A program made the translations under genes and the position numbers. 64,000 nt of DNA from Mesostigma viride (taxonomy: Eukaryota; Streptophyta; Mesostigmatophyceae; Mesostigmatales; Mesostigmataceae), in assembly GCA_009746045.1 (NCBI GenBank), contig RPFO01001963.1, forward strand, positions 41,066 through 105,065. The letters run 5' to 3'. Below are positions 52,278 through 62,428 of this stretch, piece by piece. Numbering within the stretch: the stretch's first letter is position 1; the number at the start of each line of letters is the position of its first letter. The notes beneath the pieces are model-generated. The model was not told where the DNA came from. It saw nothing but the letters and a program-made list of their open reading frames with translations, and did not search any database.

Positions 52278-53541
52278 CTACTTTTTCCTCGGCCTCAGCC
52301 GACGTCCGCCAGTCTCGCCACCCTGCCTCTCGTAAACGGCTCCTGTCAGTACGTCATGGCCCATCATGTCGCCAGCCCATTTACGTTTCTTAAATGAAGC
52401 GCCCTTCAGGAAACGAGTGATGTATGCTTGTCGCGTGGCGTCGATGCCTCCGTAAATCCGGTTGTAACGGGCGCTGTAGAGCTCGTGTTTGATCGGAATG
52501 CCAGGCTCTGATTCGAAAAGGAATTTCTGTCCAGCCTTAGCACGGGCATCTAACGCTTTGATGAGCTTTCCGTACTTCTTCGGGATGACGACGTCATAAA
52601 CTGGCATGCTGTGCTGCGTTTTGAAATTCTGGATGTAGAATCTCCTCTCGCTCGGGATGTAGCCGTTCTCGTGCGGTCCTAGCTCAGCGACCGAGTCGAC
52701 GATGCGCATCTGGTCGTGATTGTAACGCGTCGGTGGTAGATCTTCACCCGAGAGATAGATCAAGCCCATGAGCGCGGCGTCGGACGTGGGATCGGCTTCG
52801 TACTCTGCTTTGGCGATCTTCTGGAGCTGTTCGTACGTGTACCTCAGCGGCTTGTTCTCGGCACGGTCAAACCGTCTGTCCAGGTCACCAACCTTCAGCT
52901 CCCTGACGCGAGCAGTGTACGCGTCCGTAACGTGACTTGGGAGCCTCTTCTCGGGCGGCATCATTCGGTTCACGCCGTTGATGACCCCGAGGAGCTGCTT
53001 CTCATTCTCCCTCCAGGCGTCGTCCTTCGAGTGCTGGGTCTTGCGCTTGGGTTCTGATGTCTCGTGCACCACGCGAAGAACACGAGCTGTGTCGGCAAGG
53101 CAATCAACGGACTCGTACTGCGAGCACCCCAGTTTGTCGAGCAGGACCCGCATCCTGCCAATGTATCCCAAAGCGGTCTTGCGAGTCGCCCCGCGCTCCT
53201 TCGATGGCCTGCCACGCTCGTGCTGCTCTGGTCGCGCTTCCGCTGCGGCGACGGCCTCGTCGAAGGTCCAGTACCGTCCCTCCTCCAGCTCGCGCAGGCG
53301 ATTCCTCGTGGTGCGGTGGCTCCGGCGAGGGTGGAGAGGTCGCCTGCAAGCCGATTTTTTCCGCACACTCGGGGTTATTTGCGATCCATCGATCACTGGG
53401 ATTCCAGACGCCCTTCTTGACCTTGCTTTTCGCCGAGATGCAGTTCGTCTGGTCGCGGGCGATTGCTCGCCTCTTCGCCTGGGCCCGTCGCCATTGCTCG
53501 CGACGCTCCTCTACGGTCACCGTCATCTGATGACTGAACAT
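52278..53541 (-). pseudogene. PLV-2 tyrosine recombinase (one frameshift)
   Basis: The N-terminus reads from ATG 53541, or ATG 53526 (MTVTVEERREQWRR), to about 53,340. The rest (YWTFDEAVAAAE... to the stop at 52278) is in another frame, so one indel separates them. The catalytic set is complete: LPPTRYN, FKTQH, DATRQAYITRFLK, MMGHDVLTGAVYERQ (Tyr nucleophile). The C-terminus is basic (RRLRPRKK). Unless the shift is a sequence error, the protein cannot be made. Confidence 0.8.
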
Positions 53542-53887
53542 GAGACAATTTTTTGGCTCGAGGCTTTTTATACCCTACGGGGTGGATCCTTGGGCGCCCT
53601 CGAGGCCGTTTCGGTTCGTGTCGTTTTTCCGTTTTGGAGGGTGAGCGCCCACGTGGACGCCTGCGATCGCCCACCAAGGCGAGGATGGCCAATCGGATTT
53701 CGGGGCTCATGTCGTGACAGGTGGACGGAATCGTGTCGTGGTGGCCTGCTTCTTGAAGGATCCTGACGACACGTTCTAGAGTTTTCTGCCCCAGTCGAGA
53801 ACCCGAACAATATCGGAGGAGTGCTTGGGTGTCCAACACGTACTCCTTCTCGGCGCCTGCGTATCGTTTGATGGACGGAATATCCAT
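53393..53887 (-). CDS. PLV-2 AT-hook basic protein (stop apparently lost)
   Basis: ATG 53887, with GATATACT immediately upstream and TTCTCTGA further out. YVLDTQALLRYCSGSRLGQKTLERV aligns with the PLV-1 protein, then AT-hook KRPRGRPRIH and KKPRAKKL. The PLV-1 protein ends at the equivalent of KKL. Here the frame runs on for about 50 more codons, overlapping the recombinase 5' end in another frame, so the original stop was probably mutated. Confidence 0.65.
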   Translation of the reverse strand: MDIPSIKRYAGAEKEYVLDTQALLRYCSGSRLGQKTLERVVRILQEAGHHDTIPSTCHDMSPEIRLAILALVGDRRRPRGRSPSKTEKRHEPKRPRGRPRIHPVGYKKPRAKKLSHVQSSDDGDRRGASRAMATGPGEEASNRPRPDELHLGEKQGQEGRLESQ

Positions 53888-53909
53888 AGTATATCATGTT
53901 CAGAGAAAA

Positions 53910-55222
53910 TTATTTTATCGAGAGAAATGTATTGAAGTTTCGACGAAACATTTTTTTCGGGTCGCGCTGGTCGAAGTCGACAGCGAAGAAGTCGTGAGGA
54001 TCGTCCTTGACGGCGTGGTCCCATAGCGCGAGAAACTCGTCCGGCGCCACAGCCCCCGCGCTCTCTTCCGCGATCTGTCGCGCGGCTCGATGGTCCTTCG
54101 TTCTGAACAGCGCAAGAAACGATATATTCGCTCGCACTGCTCGTGGTACGCCACCGCTTGTGTACGCCTGTGTCAGGAAAATCATGCTCGTGAGGAAGTG
54201 TCTGTGTTTGAACGCGAAAGCCGCAACAGCGTTTTTGCTAGAGCTCTGATAGAGGGCACTGCCTTGCATGTCGTCTATCAGAATGAGCGACGAAGGAGGA
54301 CCGTGCTCGAACCTTGTCGCAGGTTTATCCCAGTTCATTGCATCAAGGCGTAGGTACATGGAGAGGTCCATGAGTTCTGCGTTTTTTTTCCCATCCACGT
54401 ATTCGCGTTTGAACGTTTCCCAGACCTTGAGATCGTCCTTGTACCTCTCGTATTCGTGGAGGTCAGACTTTATATGATCTATCATCCCATCGAATGCCAG
54501 GTTCGAGTAGACTTCCATCGTCATAGCTGGTTCCGGGAGCTCCTTGTATTTTGGCTCCGTGTGGGCACTCCCTGAAATGAGGTACAGCTTGTCGAATGAG
54601 TTGTTAGCAAAGTAAGCCTTCGCCATGTTGACTGCCGATGTAGTTTTCCCAGACCGTCGAGCTCCGCAGAAGTTTGCGATGAAATGAAGACTCGGCAGTT
54701 GAACGCCCTTCACCGCTGGCTAGCACGCCGGCGATGGAGACGGGATTTTTGTTGTTTGGGGAACCGATTGTGGGAGGCTGAGCCCGCAGCCGCCACTGAT
54801 TGCTATTGAACCCTTGCAGCTGGCCAGGCCGCAAGGAGCTCAGCGGCGCGGCGCTAACCGATAAGGCATGCTCGAGCCTCTAACCCGAGACTACCGGTAG
54901 GCTACCCGATAGTGCATGCTCGAGCCTCTAACCCGAGACTACCGGCACTCAGCGGATCTGTGCTACCGAGGGCGACGGTTCTCTGACCGTCCCGGCGCGC
55001 ACTGGCTTCCGTACCTTGCTTAGGCACCGACTAGCATCTAGACACCAATCTTTGATGCCCACCTGACTAGGCGCCCAGGCCGGCGACTACCGGCCAGCGG
55101 ATAGATGCCACTCGGGAGCACAACTTCGGCATATTCGGTGGAGCAGGACGCTGTGGGGCGTATCGTTGCTTGATGTCTTTGTTCTCAAGTGAATGAATTC
55201 GTCGCTCTTCGATGATAGCCAT
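53910..55222 (-). pseudogene. PLV-2 packaging ATPase interrupted by an insertion
   Basis: The N-terminal 32 codons start at ATG 55222 (MAIIEERRIHSLENKDIK) and match the PLV-1 ATPase. They break at 55,126 and resume at 54,697 in SLHFIANFCGARRSGKTT (Walker A). Walker B is SLILIDDMQG, then LTQAYTSGGVPRAVRANISF. Removing the inserted 428 bp plus one copy of a duplicated TGCCGA restores the frame. Without removal, stops and a frame change abolish the protein, unless the insert is spliced as an intron. Confidence 0.8.
54698..55131 (-). mobile_element. 428-bp insertion in the PLV-2 ATPase gene, 6-bp target duplication
   Basis: TGCCGA (minus strand) occurs at both edges (55,131-55,126 and 54,697-54,692). 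The insert ends show a weak AGTTG inverted match. Inside is a 32-bp direct repeat (54,866-54,897 and 54,914-54,945, 48-bp period) with GGTTAGAGGC, and elsewhere a GGGTTCAAT that recalls tRNA-type A/B boxes. GC-rich, unlike the virus. Could be a SINE, a MITE or an introner-like element. Origin unknown. Confidence 0.65.
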
Positions 55223-55240
55223 TATCATTCTGAAGACATT

Positions 55241-55768
55241 TTAATCGTCCAGACTAGCAAGGAGAGACGCGCGGATGGCGGCCATGCGCATCTCGTATGG
55301 CGTCATCGCGACAGGTGGCGGTGGTGGAGGTGGGAGCTGTCGGGTCTTGATCGGGGGTGGCGGAGAGTCCGGCTCTGTCTCCTTGGGCTTTCGACCCCGT
55401 CTTGGTTTTGGCGTGTCGGCGGGGGTTGAGGCGACGGAATCTTCAGCGAGAAGGCGTTCAATCCGCGATTTGTTGCGGGCTTCTTGCAGCTCGAGTTCGA
55501 CTAGCCTTTGCCGCTGAATCTCCAATTCCTTTGCAAGGACCTTTCGTTTCGTTATCTCTGCCTCCTTTTCTTCGTTTCGTCTCTTCTCCCTCTCGGCTTT
55601 TGCGCGTTGCTGGTAAACCCTCATTTTGTCGCGAAGGGCTTTTTTCTGTTCATCATTCAGCGGTTGTCCCTTTCGAATTGTCTTGACCAGGTCAACCTGC
55701 TCTTCCCGCGTCTCGGCGAAGGTTTCGTCTTGGTAGCTCGTTGGGGTCTCTGAAGCCTCAGAGGCCAT
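55241..55768 (-). CDS. PLV-2 coiled-coil protein, 175 aa
   Basis: ATG 55768 (MASEASETPT). Intact orthologue of the PLV-1 gene: LNDEQKKALRDKMRVYQQRAKAE, a long charged helix, RRGRKPKE, a Pro-rich linker and the conserved end MTPYEMRMAAIRASLLASLDD. Diverges from the next gene across 24 bp. Confidence 0.78.
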   Translation of the reverse strand: MASEASETPTSYQDETFAETREEQVDLVKTIRKGQPLNDEQKKALRDKMRVYQQRAKAEREKRRNEEKEAEITKRKVLAKELEIQRQRLVELELQEARNKSRIERLLAEDSVASTPADTPKPRRGRKPKETEPDSPPPPIKTRQLPPPPPPPVAMTPYEMRMAAIRASLLASLDD

Positions 55769-55792
55769 GTTTATATTCTAGGTAGATAATAA
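55769..55792. promoter_or_regulatory. Compact divergent promoter, PLV-2
   Basis: 24 bp between opposite ATGs, containing TTATATTCTAGGTAGATAAT. Counterpart of the 38-bp spacer in PLV-1. Confidence 0.45.
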
Positions 55793-58700
55793 ATGGTCGT
55801 TCTAACAACATTGAGCAGACCGACCAATCTCGCCACCGGGTTAACGCTCGACCCTGAAATGGAGGAGCGTGTTTCTAACATCGAAACAGACATAGATGGG
55901 CTTCAAGCTAGCGTGACGTTACTTCTTGGCATTTCACATCCATTCGATGAGTCACTCGTTGTCGACGGATTCAAAATTTTCTACCCGAGCCAGCCGACAA
56001 ATGTGCGACTCGGAGACAATTACGACGACGAGACCGCAAGCGACCCATCGGAACTTGCTTACAGTCTCGTCGTGAATGGGTATTCCTATTTTAAATCAGG
56101 GACTACTTTAGTCGACGATCTCACTCTAAATGAACCTTACCTTACGGCGAAAGTGGGAGCGACCCAGTACCACGTCTTCGACTTTAGCCCTGATACGTTG
56201 CTAGACCCTGGTGGCAGAGTCCTGACCCGCGCGCAATTGGACTACCTTTTTGACCAACACGGGGTAGGCAAAACGTCGATAGCTAACTTGAACGGGGATT
56301 TCGTCCTCCATCTCGAAGACGGGACGACCGTGTCGCACCAAAACGCGTTCAACGTCATCAATGACCAGGATGTGCGAGTCCAGCTGCCCTACAACGTTAC
56401 GAATGGCGACGCGAGTGGAATCTGTAAGTTTACCTATCGCGACTACCACACGACCCAGGCGCGCACGGGGGAGAGCGTTGTGGACGGAGAGGTAGGATAT
56501 CCATACTTTTCCGACTCTTTCTATGGTCTCGGCGGATCTCGATTTAACGGCCTCCCTCTCCGCGTGGAGTTGTTGTCTTTCGCCACGATTCGCGACGACA
56601 ACCGCCGCCTTCCACTAACTGGGAGATCCTTCACCATCACGCGTACATACTCGCCACTGACGGACTGGCGAATGGGTCCGATTGACCCTGTGAACGCACT
56701 CTACTGGAGCACCAATCCAACCACCGCTAATTGGGAGGTCGTAGAGGGAACGACCCTCAAACAGGGCATAAAGATGACGACCCCCTTCGCATACCAACGC
56801 AAACTCCCCATCAGGTGGTACATGAATTCCACCCAGCTCACGCCGACCACTCCGACCATCGGCGGAGTCTCCCTCTCGCAAAACGGGGGACTGCGCGGGG
56901 AAGACGCCGTAATCACCGCGCCAGTCGCGGCAGATAGTAACAAGTATATGAACTACGAGATAGACGTCTACAACGACTCGACCCTCACCTCCTACACCAC
57001 CCACAAAGGAGGGGTGATGGTATGCGTTTCAAAAATGAGCCAACTGCACTCCGGCATCCGGACACCAAGTTCCTACATTTCATATCTAAATCCTGTAAAA
57101 ATCGCGATCAACGGCGTCTACGCGGACCATGATGTGGGGTGGGGAAAGTCGTTGCCTCCTCTCACCGGTTTTCATCTGTTGGCGAACGGAGTATCTCAAG
57201 GGGCCTTGGATGGGACGTTGAAGACAACGACGTTTCAAAATCCATCCGAAGGCGATGATGTAGAACTCAGATACAGGATCGTAACCGTAAAGGACTCGCC
57301 AAACCTGTCAGGAGAGACCGTGGAGATAGACGGCCCCGCTACGACGCTCCATTCTCTAGAATCATTCTCGCGCCACTCCGTGACCACGCTGCAAGCAGAA
57401 GCTTCGAAATACTACTTTGAAGGGTCTCCCGAAAAATTCTTTTTTGTAAAAACAGCCACTCCGGCACCAAGCAAATGTGTTGTTTTTTCAGAGCAGCTCA
57501 TCGACGGCCCATTTCTATTGTGTTTTCGGCTATATTTGGGCAGCAACGATGCTTTCGTCTCGTTTGCAGAAAATACTATGTCTTTGACGAATAAATATCA
57601 CCCGGCCACGACAGATGCCCATCAGAATTGGAGAAATGCGGCTACGACGCATTGGGGTATGCTGGGTATCAATCTGCACCATAGTGACTATGCACTCGAC
57701 CTGTTTGACAATCTGAAGTCGAAGGTTCGATACACGTTAAACTCATCATGGAGACAACAAAACAGCTACTGGGTGGCATTTCGAAGAAAATCGGATGGGA
57801 AGGTGGAGCGTTATATATCCAAAACAACTCCTCAAGAACTTAGTGACATGACTAAAATCTCAAACTCGTCCGGTATATTTACAACCACTCCTACAGACAT
57901 TCTTGACCCGTACATTCCGATGCCCCTCCGACCAGTCTTCCACTTGAGCGGAGAGTACCACGGCGCGTATGTCTGGCCAATCAAAGATGACCTACAAGAC
58001 ATAGAGTTCGACTCTCTAAAAACCAACAACCCATCCGGATCGTACACAGCCGTCGGAGACGTGTTGGAGCTGCGTCACAGGTCCACCTCGTCGAGGAATT
58101 GTAGCATTTTTGGCAAATATAGCGTCACAAAACCCGTACCGGGTGTGGCGGATACTTGGTTTAAGGAGCTAACACTCACGAATGAGAGTGTCATCCGCAC
58201 GGTTGTTAAGTGTCCCGATGTTCAATACGGCGTGCAAATGAACCAATATACTGCCAAAATATATGGGATTCTACCAGCTCGTCAGTCGGTAAGGAAGTTT
58301 TATGTAAGACTTGGATTTTCAAACACCAAGTTGAGCAATGATCCGTTGCTTATCAGCGTAGTCGTTGGAGAAGCGTGGACTGGCGGTTTTTCTACAACGA
58401 CAATATCAAAATCCTCGTCGTACGTTGACATAACCTGTGATCATATTTCACTGGTTGATCCTCCAGTTACTGGTATGATCCATTTGGCGACCGTGACGTT
58501 CCAGGTATTAGATCCAACAGTATCTGGCCCGACCCCGCTTTTATTTGCTTCTAGCCTAAGCTACTATTATGGTTCAAGCCTGTCGTCAATTGGCGGCAAT
58601 CACGGGATGGACGTGGCCCTGTATGAAGATGTCCGAGAAACTAGGCGTATATCGCACACGATATTGGAAGCAGATTCTTTGGTCGGTCTGAGGCAGCCCA

Positions 58701-59104
58701 TATACGACTACCCGCTTCCGCAATTTTGGCACGGCGCCCCTGTGGCCGTGATGTCTTTCCACGACCCGGCCACACAATCGGAACTAACTCTTCCGACCGC
58801 GTTGACCAATATCCTTGTCAGGTTAACATTTGATAACAACCCACCAACGATTCTCGACATATCAAACCCATATCGCTTAACGGCTAGCGGCCTGTCCGTC
58901 TGGCCGGTAAACGTTATAATTGGCAGCAACTGGAATGTTGTTTCAGGATACGAGGAGGATGACGGGGTGTTTGAAATCGCATTGCGGATTCCTCGCATCA
59001 CCACTGACACGTCAACAAACATAGCACTCTCTACGGCGTTTTGCAAGTCGCGCGCTGGAAAAATGGCCGTGTCGACTAACAAGACCCTCACTTGGACGTT
59101 ATAA
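55793..59104 (+). CDS. PLV-2 large structural/adhesin-like protein, 1,103 aa
   Basis: Intact, ATG 55793 (MVVLTTLSRPTNLATG). Early heptad-like segment EMEERVSNIETDIDGLQASV. Conserved with PLV-1 along its length (LDYLFDQHGVGKT, RTYSPLTDW, AYQRKLPI, GGLRGEDAV, YHPATTDAHQNWRN, YWVAFRRKSDGKVERYIS). No transmembrane segment is evident. Probably a large beta-rich virion surface protein. No family recognised. It is the longest gene of the element after the primase-helicase. Confidence 0.78.
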   Translation: MVVLTTLSRPTNLATGLTLDPEMEERVSNIETDIDGLQASVTLLLGISHPFDESLVVDGFKIFYPSQPTNVRLGDNYDDETASDPSELAYSLVVNGYSYFKSGTTLVDDLTLNEPYLTAKVGATQYHVFDFSPDTLLDPGGRVLTRAQLDYLFDQHGVGKTSIANLNGDFVLHLEDGTTVSHQNAFNVINDQDVRVQLPYNVTNGDASGICKFTYRDYHTTQARTGESVVDGEVGYPYFSDSFYGLGGSRFNGLPLRVELLSFATIRDDNRRLPLTGRSFTITRTYSPLTDWRMGPIDPVNALYWSTNPTTANWEVVEGTTLKQGIKMTTPFAYQRKLPIRWYMNSTQLTPTTPTIGGVSLSQNGGLRGEDAVITAPVAADSNKYMNYEIDVYNDSTLTSYTTHKGGVMVCVSKMSQLHSGIRTPSSYISYLNPVKIAINGVYADHDVGWGKSLPPLTGFHLLANGVSQGALDGTLKTTTFQNPSEGDDVELRYRIVTVKDSPNLSGETVEIDGPATTLHSLESFSRHSVTTLQAEASKYYFEGSPEKFFFVKTATPAPSKCVVFSEQLIDGPFLLCFRLYLGSNDAFVSFAENTMSLTNKYHPATTDAHQNWRNAATTHWGMLGINLHHSDYALDLFDNLKSKVRYTLNSSWRQQNSYWVAFRRKSDGKVERYISKTTPQELSDMTKISNSSGIFTTTPTDILDPYIPMPLRPVFHLSGEYHGAYVWPIKDDLQDIEFDSLKTNNPSGSYTAVGDVLELRHRSTSSRNCSIFGKYSVTKPVPGVADTWFKELTLTNESVIRTVVKCPDVQYGVQMNQYTAKIYGILPARQSVRKFYVRLGFSNTKLSNDPLLISVVVGEAWTGGFSTTTISKSSSYVDITCDHISLVDPPVTGMIHLATVTFQVLDPTVSGPTPLLFASSLSYYYGSSLSSIGGNHGMDVALYEDVRETRRISHTILEADSLVGLRQPIYDYPLPQFWHGAPVAVMSFHDPATQSELTLPTALTNILVRLTFDNNPPTILDISNPYRLTASGLSVWPVNVIIGSNWNVVSGYEEDDGVFEIALRIPRITTDTSTNIALSTAFCKSRAGKMAVSTNKTLTWTL

Positions 59105-59126
59105 AAATCTATGATTATATGCAGAA

Positions 59127-59630
59127 ATGGCAAGGCGTCAGAAATCAGCACGGCGCCGTCCTTCAAGTAAAAGGGGAAAACCGAAGCGTAAGGTCGCACC
59201 CCAGTCGCAGGTGACCGCTTCATCGACCAACACCATTGTCATCCACAGCGCGCCGGTCCGAAGAGCGGTGAACAAAGGGAAGGTCGCAGAGGCGCGAGGG
59301 TTCAAGGATGCCCTTCTCATGGCGTCAGTGATGGCGAACTCTAGACCGGTCGCGTACCCCCCATTGTCCGCGTATGCCCAACCGGCCCCTGTCGCGCCGG
59401 CTCCCGAACCGGTTGTCGTCGATGAAGCAGTGGCGGCACCCCCGGAGCCTGCGGGTGTACCTGTCGGGAAACGAGTCCAGGTGGGAGGCGCGAGGTGGAA
59501 ATGCCCACAACCCGGGTGTAAGAGCACGTTCGCAAACGAAAAAAACCTCCTGCTGCATCTCAGGAGGGTCCACAACACGGTCGTGGGAATTCCAAAAGAA
59601 GGCGCTGAAAAAAATCTCACAGAAGAGTAA
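59127..59630 (+). CDS. PLV-2 basic C2H2 zinc-finger protein
   Basis: 167 aa, ATG 59127, with ATCTATGATTATATGC just upstream. Lys/Arg-rich start, KGKVAEARGFKDALLMASVMANSRPV, YPPLSAYAQP, and a C-terminal finger CPQPGC-x12-H-x4-H. Same design as PLV-1 with a shorter linker. Confidence 0.8.
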   Translation: MARRQKSARRRPSSKRGKPKRKVAPQSQVTASSTNTIVIHSAPVRRAVNKGKVAEARGFKDALLMASVMANSRPVAYPPLSAYAQPAPVAPAPEPVVVDEAVAAPPEPAGVPVGKRVQVGGARWKCPQPGCKSTFANEKNLLLHLRRVHNTVVGIPKEGAEKNLTEE

Positions 59631-59632
59631 AC

Positions 59633-59975
59633 ATGAGCAGCCCGCTGTTCACTGACGCCGAGATGCTCGAGATCTCTCAATGGATGACCCTCCATCCAAA
59701 TGTCCCGCGAGAGTTCATTGAGGCAGCCATGCTCTACTGTAGAAGAAGCCACTCACAGGGAAGACAAGCGCGCCATGAAAAGGGCATCGGCGAAAATTGA
59801 GGAAGGCGTCGTCAAGGTTTTTGGGACAAACGAAATTACTTCTGAGCTATTGTCAGAAGAAGTGGCCGATGAAGGAGTTCATCCAGGAAACGCTGACACT
59901 CACTCTTCGCACGGAGAACCGAACTCGCGGGACGCTAGTGGATCCGGTATGGGACATCCCGGCGGGACTCCTTGA
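59633..59975 (+). pseudogene. PLV-2 small conserved protein (two indels)
   Basis: ATG 59633 (MSSPLFTDAEML) reads TDAEMLEISQWM and VPREFIEAAMLYCR. Two closely spaced one-base losses (about 59,745 and about 59,765) move the frame to the one ending at 59,975 (KRAMKRASAKIEEGVVKVFGTNEITSELL). Orthologue of the 98-aa PLV-1 protein. Confidence 0.65.
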
Positions 59976-60732
59976 CGATTATCACGACGTCGGGCTTACC
60001 CTCATGACCATCCCGTTTGAACAGACTCACATCAGCGAAGGAAACCGATACTTCACTGTCCGTTTGTCTGGCAGCGAGTCCCCTACGAAGGTGACCTTGC
60101 CGCTCGGCTCGTACACGACTATCGAAAACCGAAAAAACATAGAGGAAGCTTTGAAGGCGGTAGATCCTGGGTTCTCGGTCACGTACAACAGGGCGACTAG
60201 TCTTTTTACCGTGACAAATGCCACCGAGTTCTCTGTCGCGGTGGATGAGCCCACGGGCCGGGTGTTGGGGCTCATGGAAGGATCATATCCTTTCACAGGT
60301 GTCCTCGCTAGCAACCGGCCAGCAACGAATGGGAGACTGAGAATGGTGTATGTATACAGCGACATCGTTCGAGGAAACGTGATATCATCGTCGACAGGCA
60401 CGGGATATGGAGGCCTTTTGGCCGTCTGTCCCAACATGTCGCAGTTCTTAGAACCCATTGTTTGGCAGGCAGCGACCCCTTTGTGGCAGCATCTCAAGGA
60501 CTCTCCCAGCAACATCACGATCCGACTGCTCGACGAGGACGACGCTCCTATAACTGTCTACTCGGATTGGGCTCTTCAGCTCTCCTTCCGCATAAGCCCT
60601 CAGAAGGCGATGGGAATAGAGGCGAGGAAGATCGGGAGCGTTTTGAAGTATATGGCCCTTGACAGGACCGTCCAGCCACAAACCAGATTTATTTCTCAGC
60701 CATCTAGTACTATCGAGGACGATGAAAGTTAA
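59869..60732 (+). CDS. PLV-2 penton (minor capsid) protein
   Basis: 287 aa from ATG 59869 (MKEFIQETLTL), chosen because it aligns with the PLV-1 start; the frame is open further upstream. LTLRTENRTRG, WDIPAGLLDDYHDVGLTLMTIPFEQTHI, VYVYSDIVRGNVI, ITIRLLDEDDAPITVYSDWALQLSFRISPQKAMG. Intact. Its end overlaps the next gene by 11 bp. Confidence 0.82.
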   Translation: MKEFIQETLTLTLRTENRTRGTLVDPVWDIPAGLLDDYHDVGLTLMTIPFEQTHISEGNRYFTVRLSGSESPTKVTLPLGSYTTIENRKNIEEALKAVDPGFSVTYNRATSLFTVTNATEFSVAVDEPTGRVLGLMEGSYPFTGVLASNRPATNGRLRMVYVYSDIVRGNVISSSTGTGYGGLLAVCPNMSQFLEPIVWQAATPLWQHLKDSPSNITIRLLDEDDAPITVYSDWALQLSFRISPQKAMGIEARKIGSVLKYMALDRTVQPQTRFISQPSSTIEDDES

Positions 60733-61078
60733 TTTTGGAGCAATCGGAAACGTGGCTAGACGCGTGGGAGAGTTTGCCGGCAACGCTATCAAGAGGGTCG
60801 GCGACGGGGCGGCCATCGTGTCAGCTGTCAAGAAAGCCGGGCACGTCGCTGGCGAAGTCATCTCAAAAATTGGCGACGGGGCGCGGGCTGCCAAACAGGC
60901 GGCGGGCATTGTCGATTCCGCGCTCGGACACATCCCATCCAACATGATCGCGAAGAGTACGCTGCTCGGGAAAGCGTACTCGGTCGCAAACACTGGTCTG
61001 AGCGCCTTGTCCAACCTCGAAAGACGGGTTGATGGAGCGAAGGTAAAAAATCCCATACTCGGCCAGCTTCTTCAGTAA
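60722..61078 (+). CDS. PLV-2 Gly/Ala-rich amphipathic protein (118 aa)
   Basis: ATG 60722 (MKVNFGAIGNVARRVG). Two repeats of (A)(I/V)(K/S)(R/K)(V/I)GDGA and the shared tail ALGHIPS, LSALSNLERRV, NPILGQLLQ. 24 residues longer than PLV-1 through an extra amphipathic repeat. Confidence 0.7.
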   Translation: MKVNFGAIGNVARRVGEFAGNAIKRVGDGAAIVSAVKKAGHVAGEVISKIGDGARAAKQAAGIVDSALGHIPSNMIAKSTLLGKAYSVANTGLSALSNLERRVDGAKVKNPILGQLLQ

Positions 61079-61080
61079 AA

Positions 61081-61108
61081 ATATCTCATTCGAATGTATA
61101 CACAATCT
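61081..61108 (+). promoter_or_regulatory. Promoter-like motif before the PLV-2 MCP
   Basis: ATATCTCA (61081-61088) and GTATAC (61096-61101), 7 bp before ATG 61109. An earlier in-frame ATG at 61,094 overlaps the motif itself, which argues for 61,109 as the true start, as does alignment with PLV-1. Confidence 0.5.
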
Positions 61109-62400
61109 ATGGCTTCGGACAATTCCTGGTACTCGCGCGCTATCCCCAAGTCCATGCAATACCTCGTGAAGGCGCTGGGTCAGCACACGACTCAACGAGT
61201 CCATCTCAGCACCCTCTCAGCAAGCGACGGCATCAAACAAGGGTCTGTGGTCGCGGTCCGCCTCCCCACGTCCGGGTTCGTGGACTTGCACTCCTTCGCA
61301 ATGTTTTTCACGGGGACCCCCACGACCACGGCGGGGTTCGCAAAGTTCCCCGCGTACACGTCCTCCATCATCAGGCGCCTCGAGGTACTGGCAGGAGGTC
61401 AGACCGTCGACAGCATCAACGACTACTCCCAGCTGTTCCATACGCTGCTCTCGGTGCACGGCGGTGTCGAGTACAATCTCGCGCAGGCTCCCGCTGGTTG
61501 GTCGAAGAATAACAACATCGTCATTGCTGATGCGGCTGGCGCTCTCACAAACAACGTGAAGGCAAACACCGCAGTGGACGGCGTCATTGACCACTTTTTG
61601 GGATTCCTGAGTGGCGAGCCTCGGATCGTGGATCTGAGTCTCTTCCCCCCCATCGAGATCCGAATCACACTCATGGACGGAGGGGTGATGCTTCCTAGCG
61701 TGGCGCAAGCAGCTGCAGCTGGTGGCATCGTGGCCGTTCCAGCAGCGACAGGTGTTGGTTTCGAACTGAGCAACATCCACTTTAGCATCGACACGTACAG
61801 GTTCCAAGAAGATATCGTGGGCCAGATTTTCTCGTCCAGGCTTGCCGAGGGTGGAACTCTCTCCTTCAAGTGGCGGACGTGGCAGTCCACCAAACAGTCG
61901 CTCGGGACTCGCACTCCCTATGCCATCAAGGCGTCGCTGTCTTCCGCGTCCGCCAGCAAACTCCTGGCGATTCAGGTTGCTGCCGGCGCGGACGTGACCA
62001 ACGCATCTGGCAATACGATGTTCAATCACATCGCGGATGGTATGACTTCCTACCAATACGACATCAACGGATCCAACCTAGCGCCTGGATACCGTACGAA
62101 CGCAACGGAGGCGTGGATCAATCTGTTGTCCGCGTTCGGTGACCAAGGGAATGTTTTGTCCTGTGTCCGGAGGGCATGACTCCTACCACGTGGCTAAACA
62201 ACAACTTCACGATGGCGTGTCACCTTAATATGCCGTGTGCCGGTCCAGAGTACATGAGCGGCCTTGACCTTCGTGGCACGGCATCGGTGGTCACGCTGCG
62301 AGTCGAGAAGGGAGCAACGGACTGCATTTCCTACATCTTCACGGAATGCGAATCAAAGATGGACATCGCTGCAGGCAGGCAGGCAGCCGTGTACCTCTAA
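61109..62400 (+). pseudogene. PLV-2 major capsid protein (one frameshift)
   Basis: MASDNSWYSRAIPKSMQ to CVRRA in the first frame (stop at about 62,179). The last 75 codons (GMTPTTWLNNNF to GRQAAVYL) are in the next frame. One base is missing near 62,170. Otherwise collinear with the 428-aa PLV-1 MCP, including RRLEVLAGGQTVDSINDY and SLFPPIEIRITLMDGG. A double-jelly-roll MCP. Confidence 0.83.
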
Positions 62401-62428
62401 AAAATATATACGTGTGTAATGACAAACG

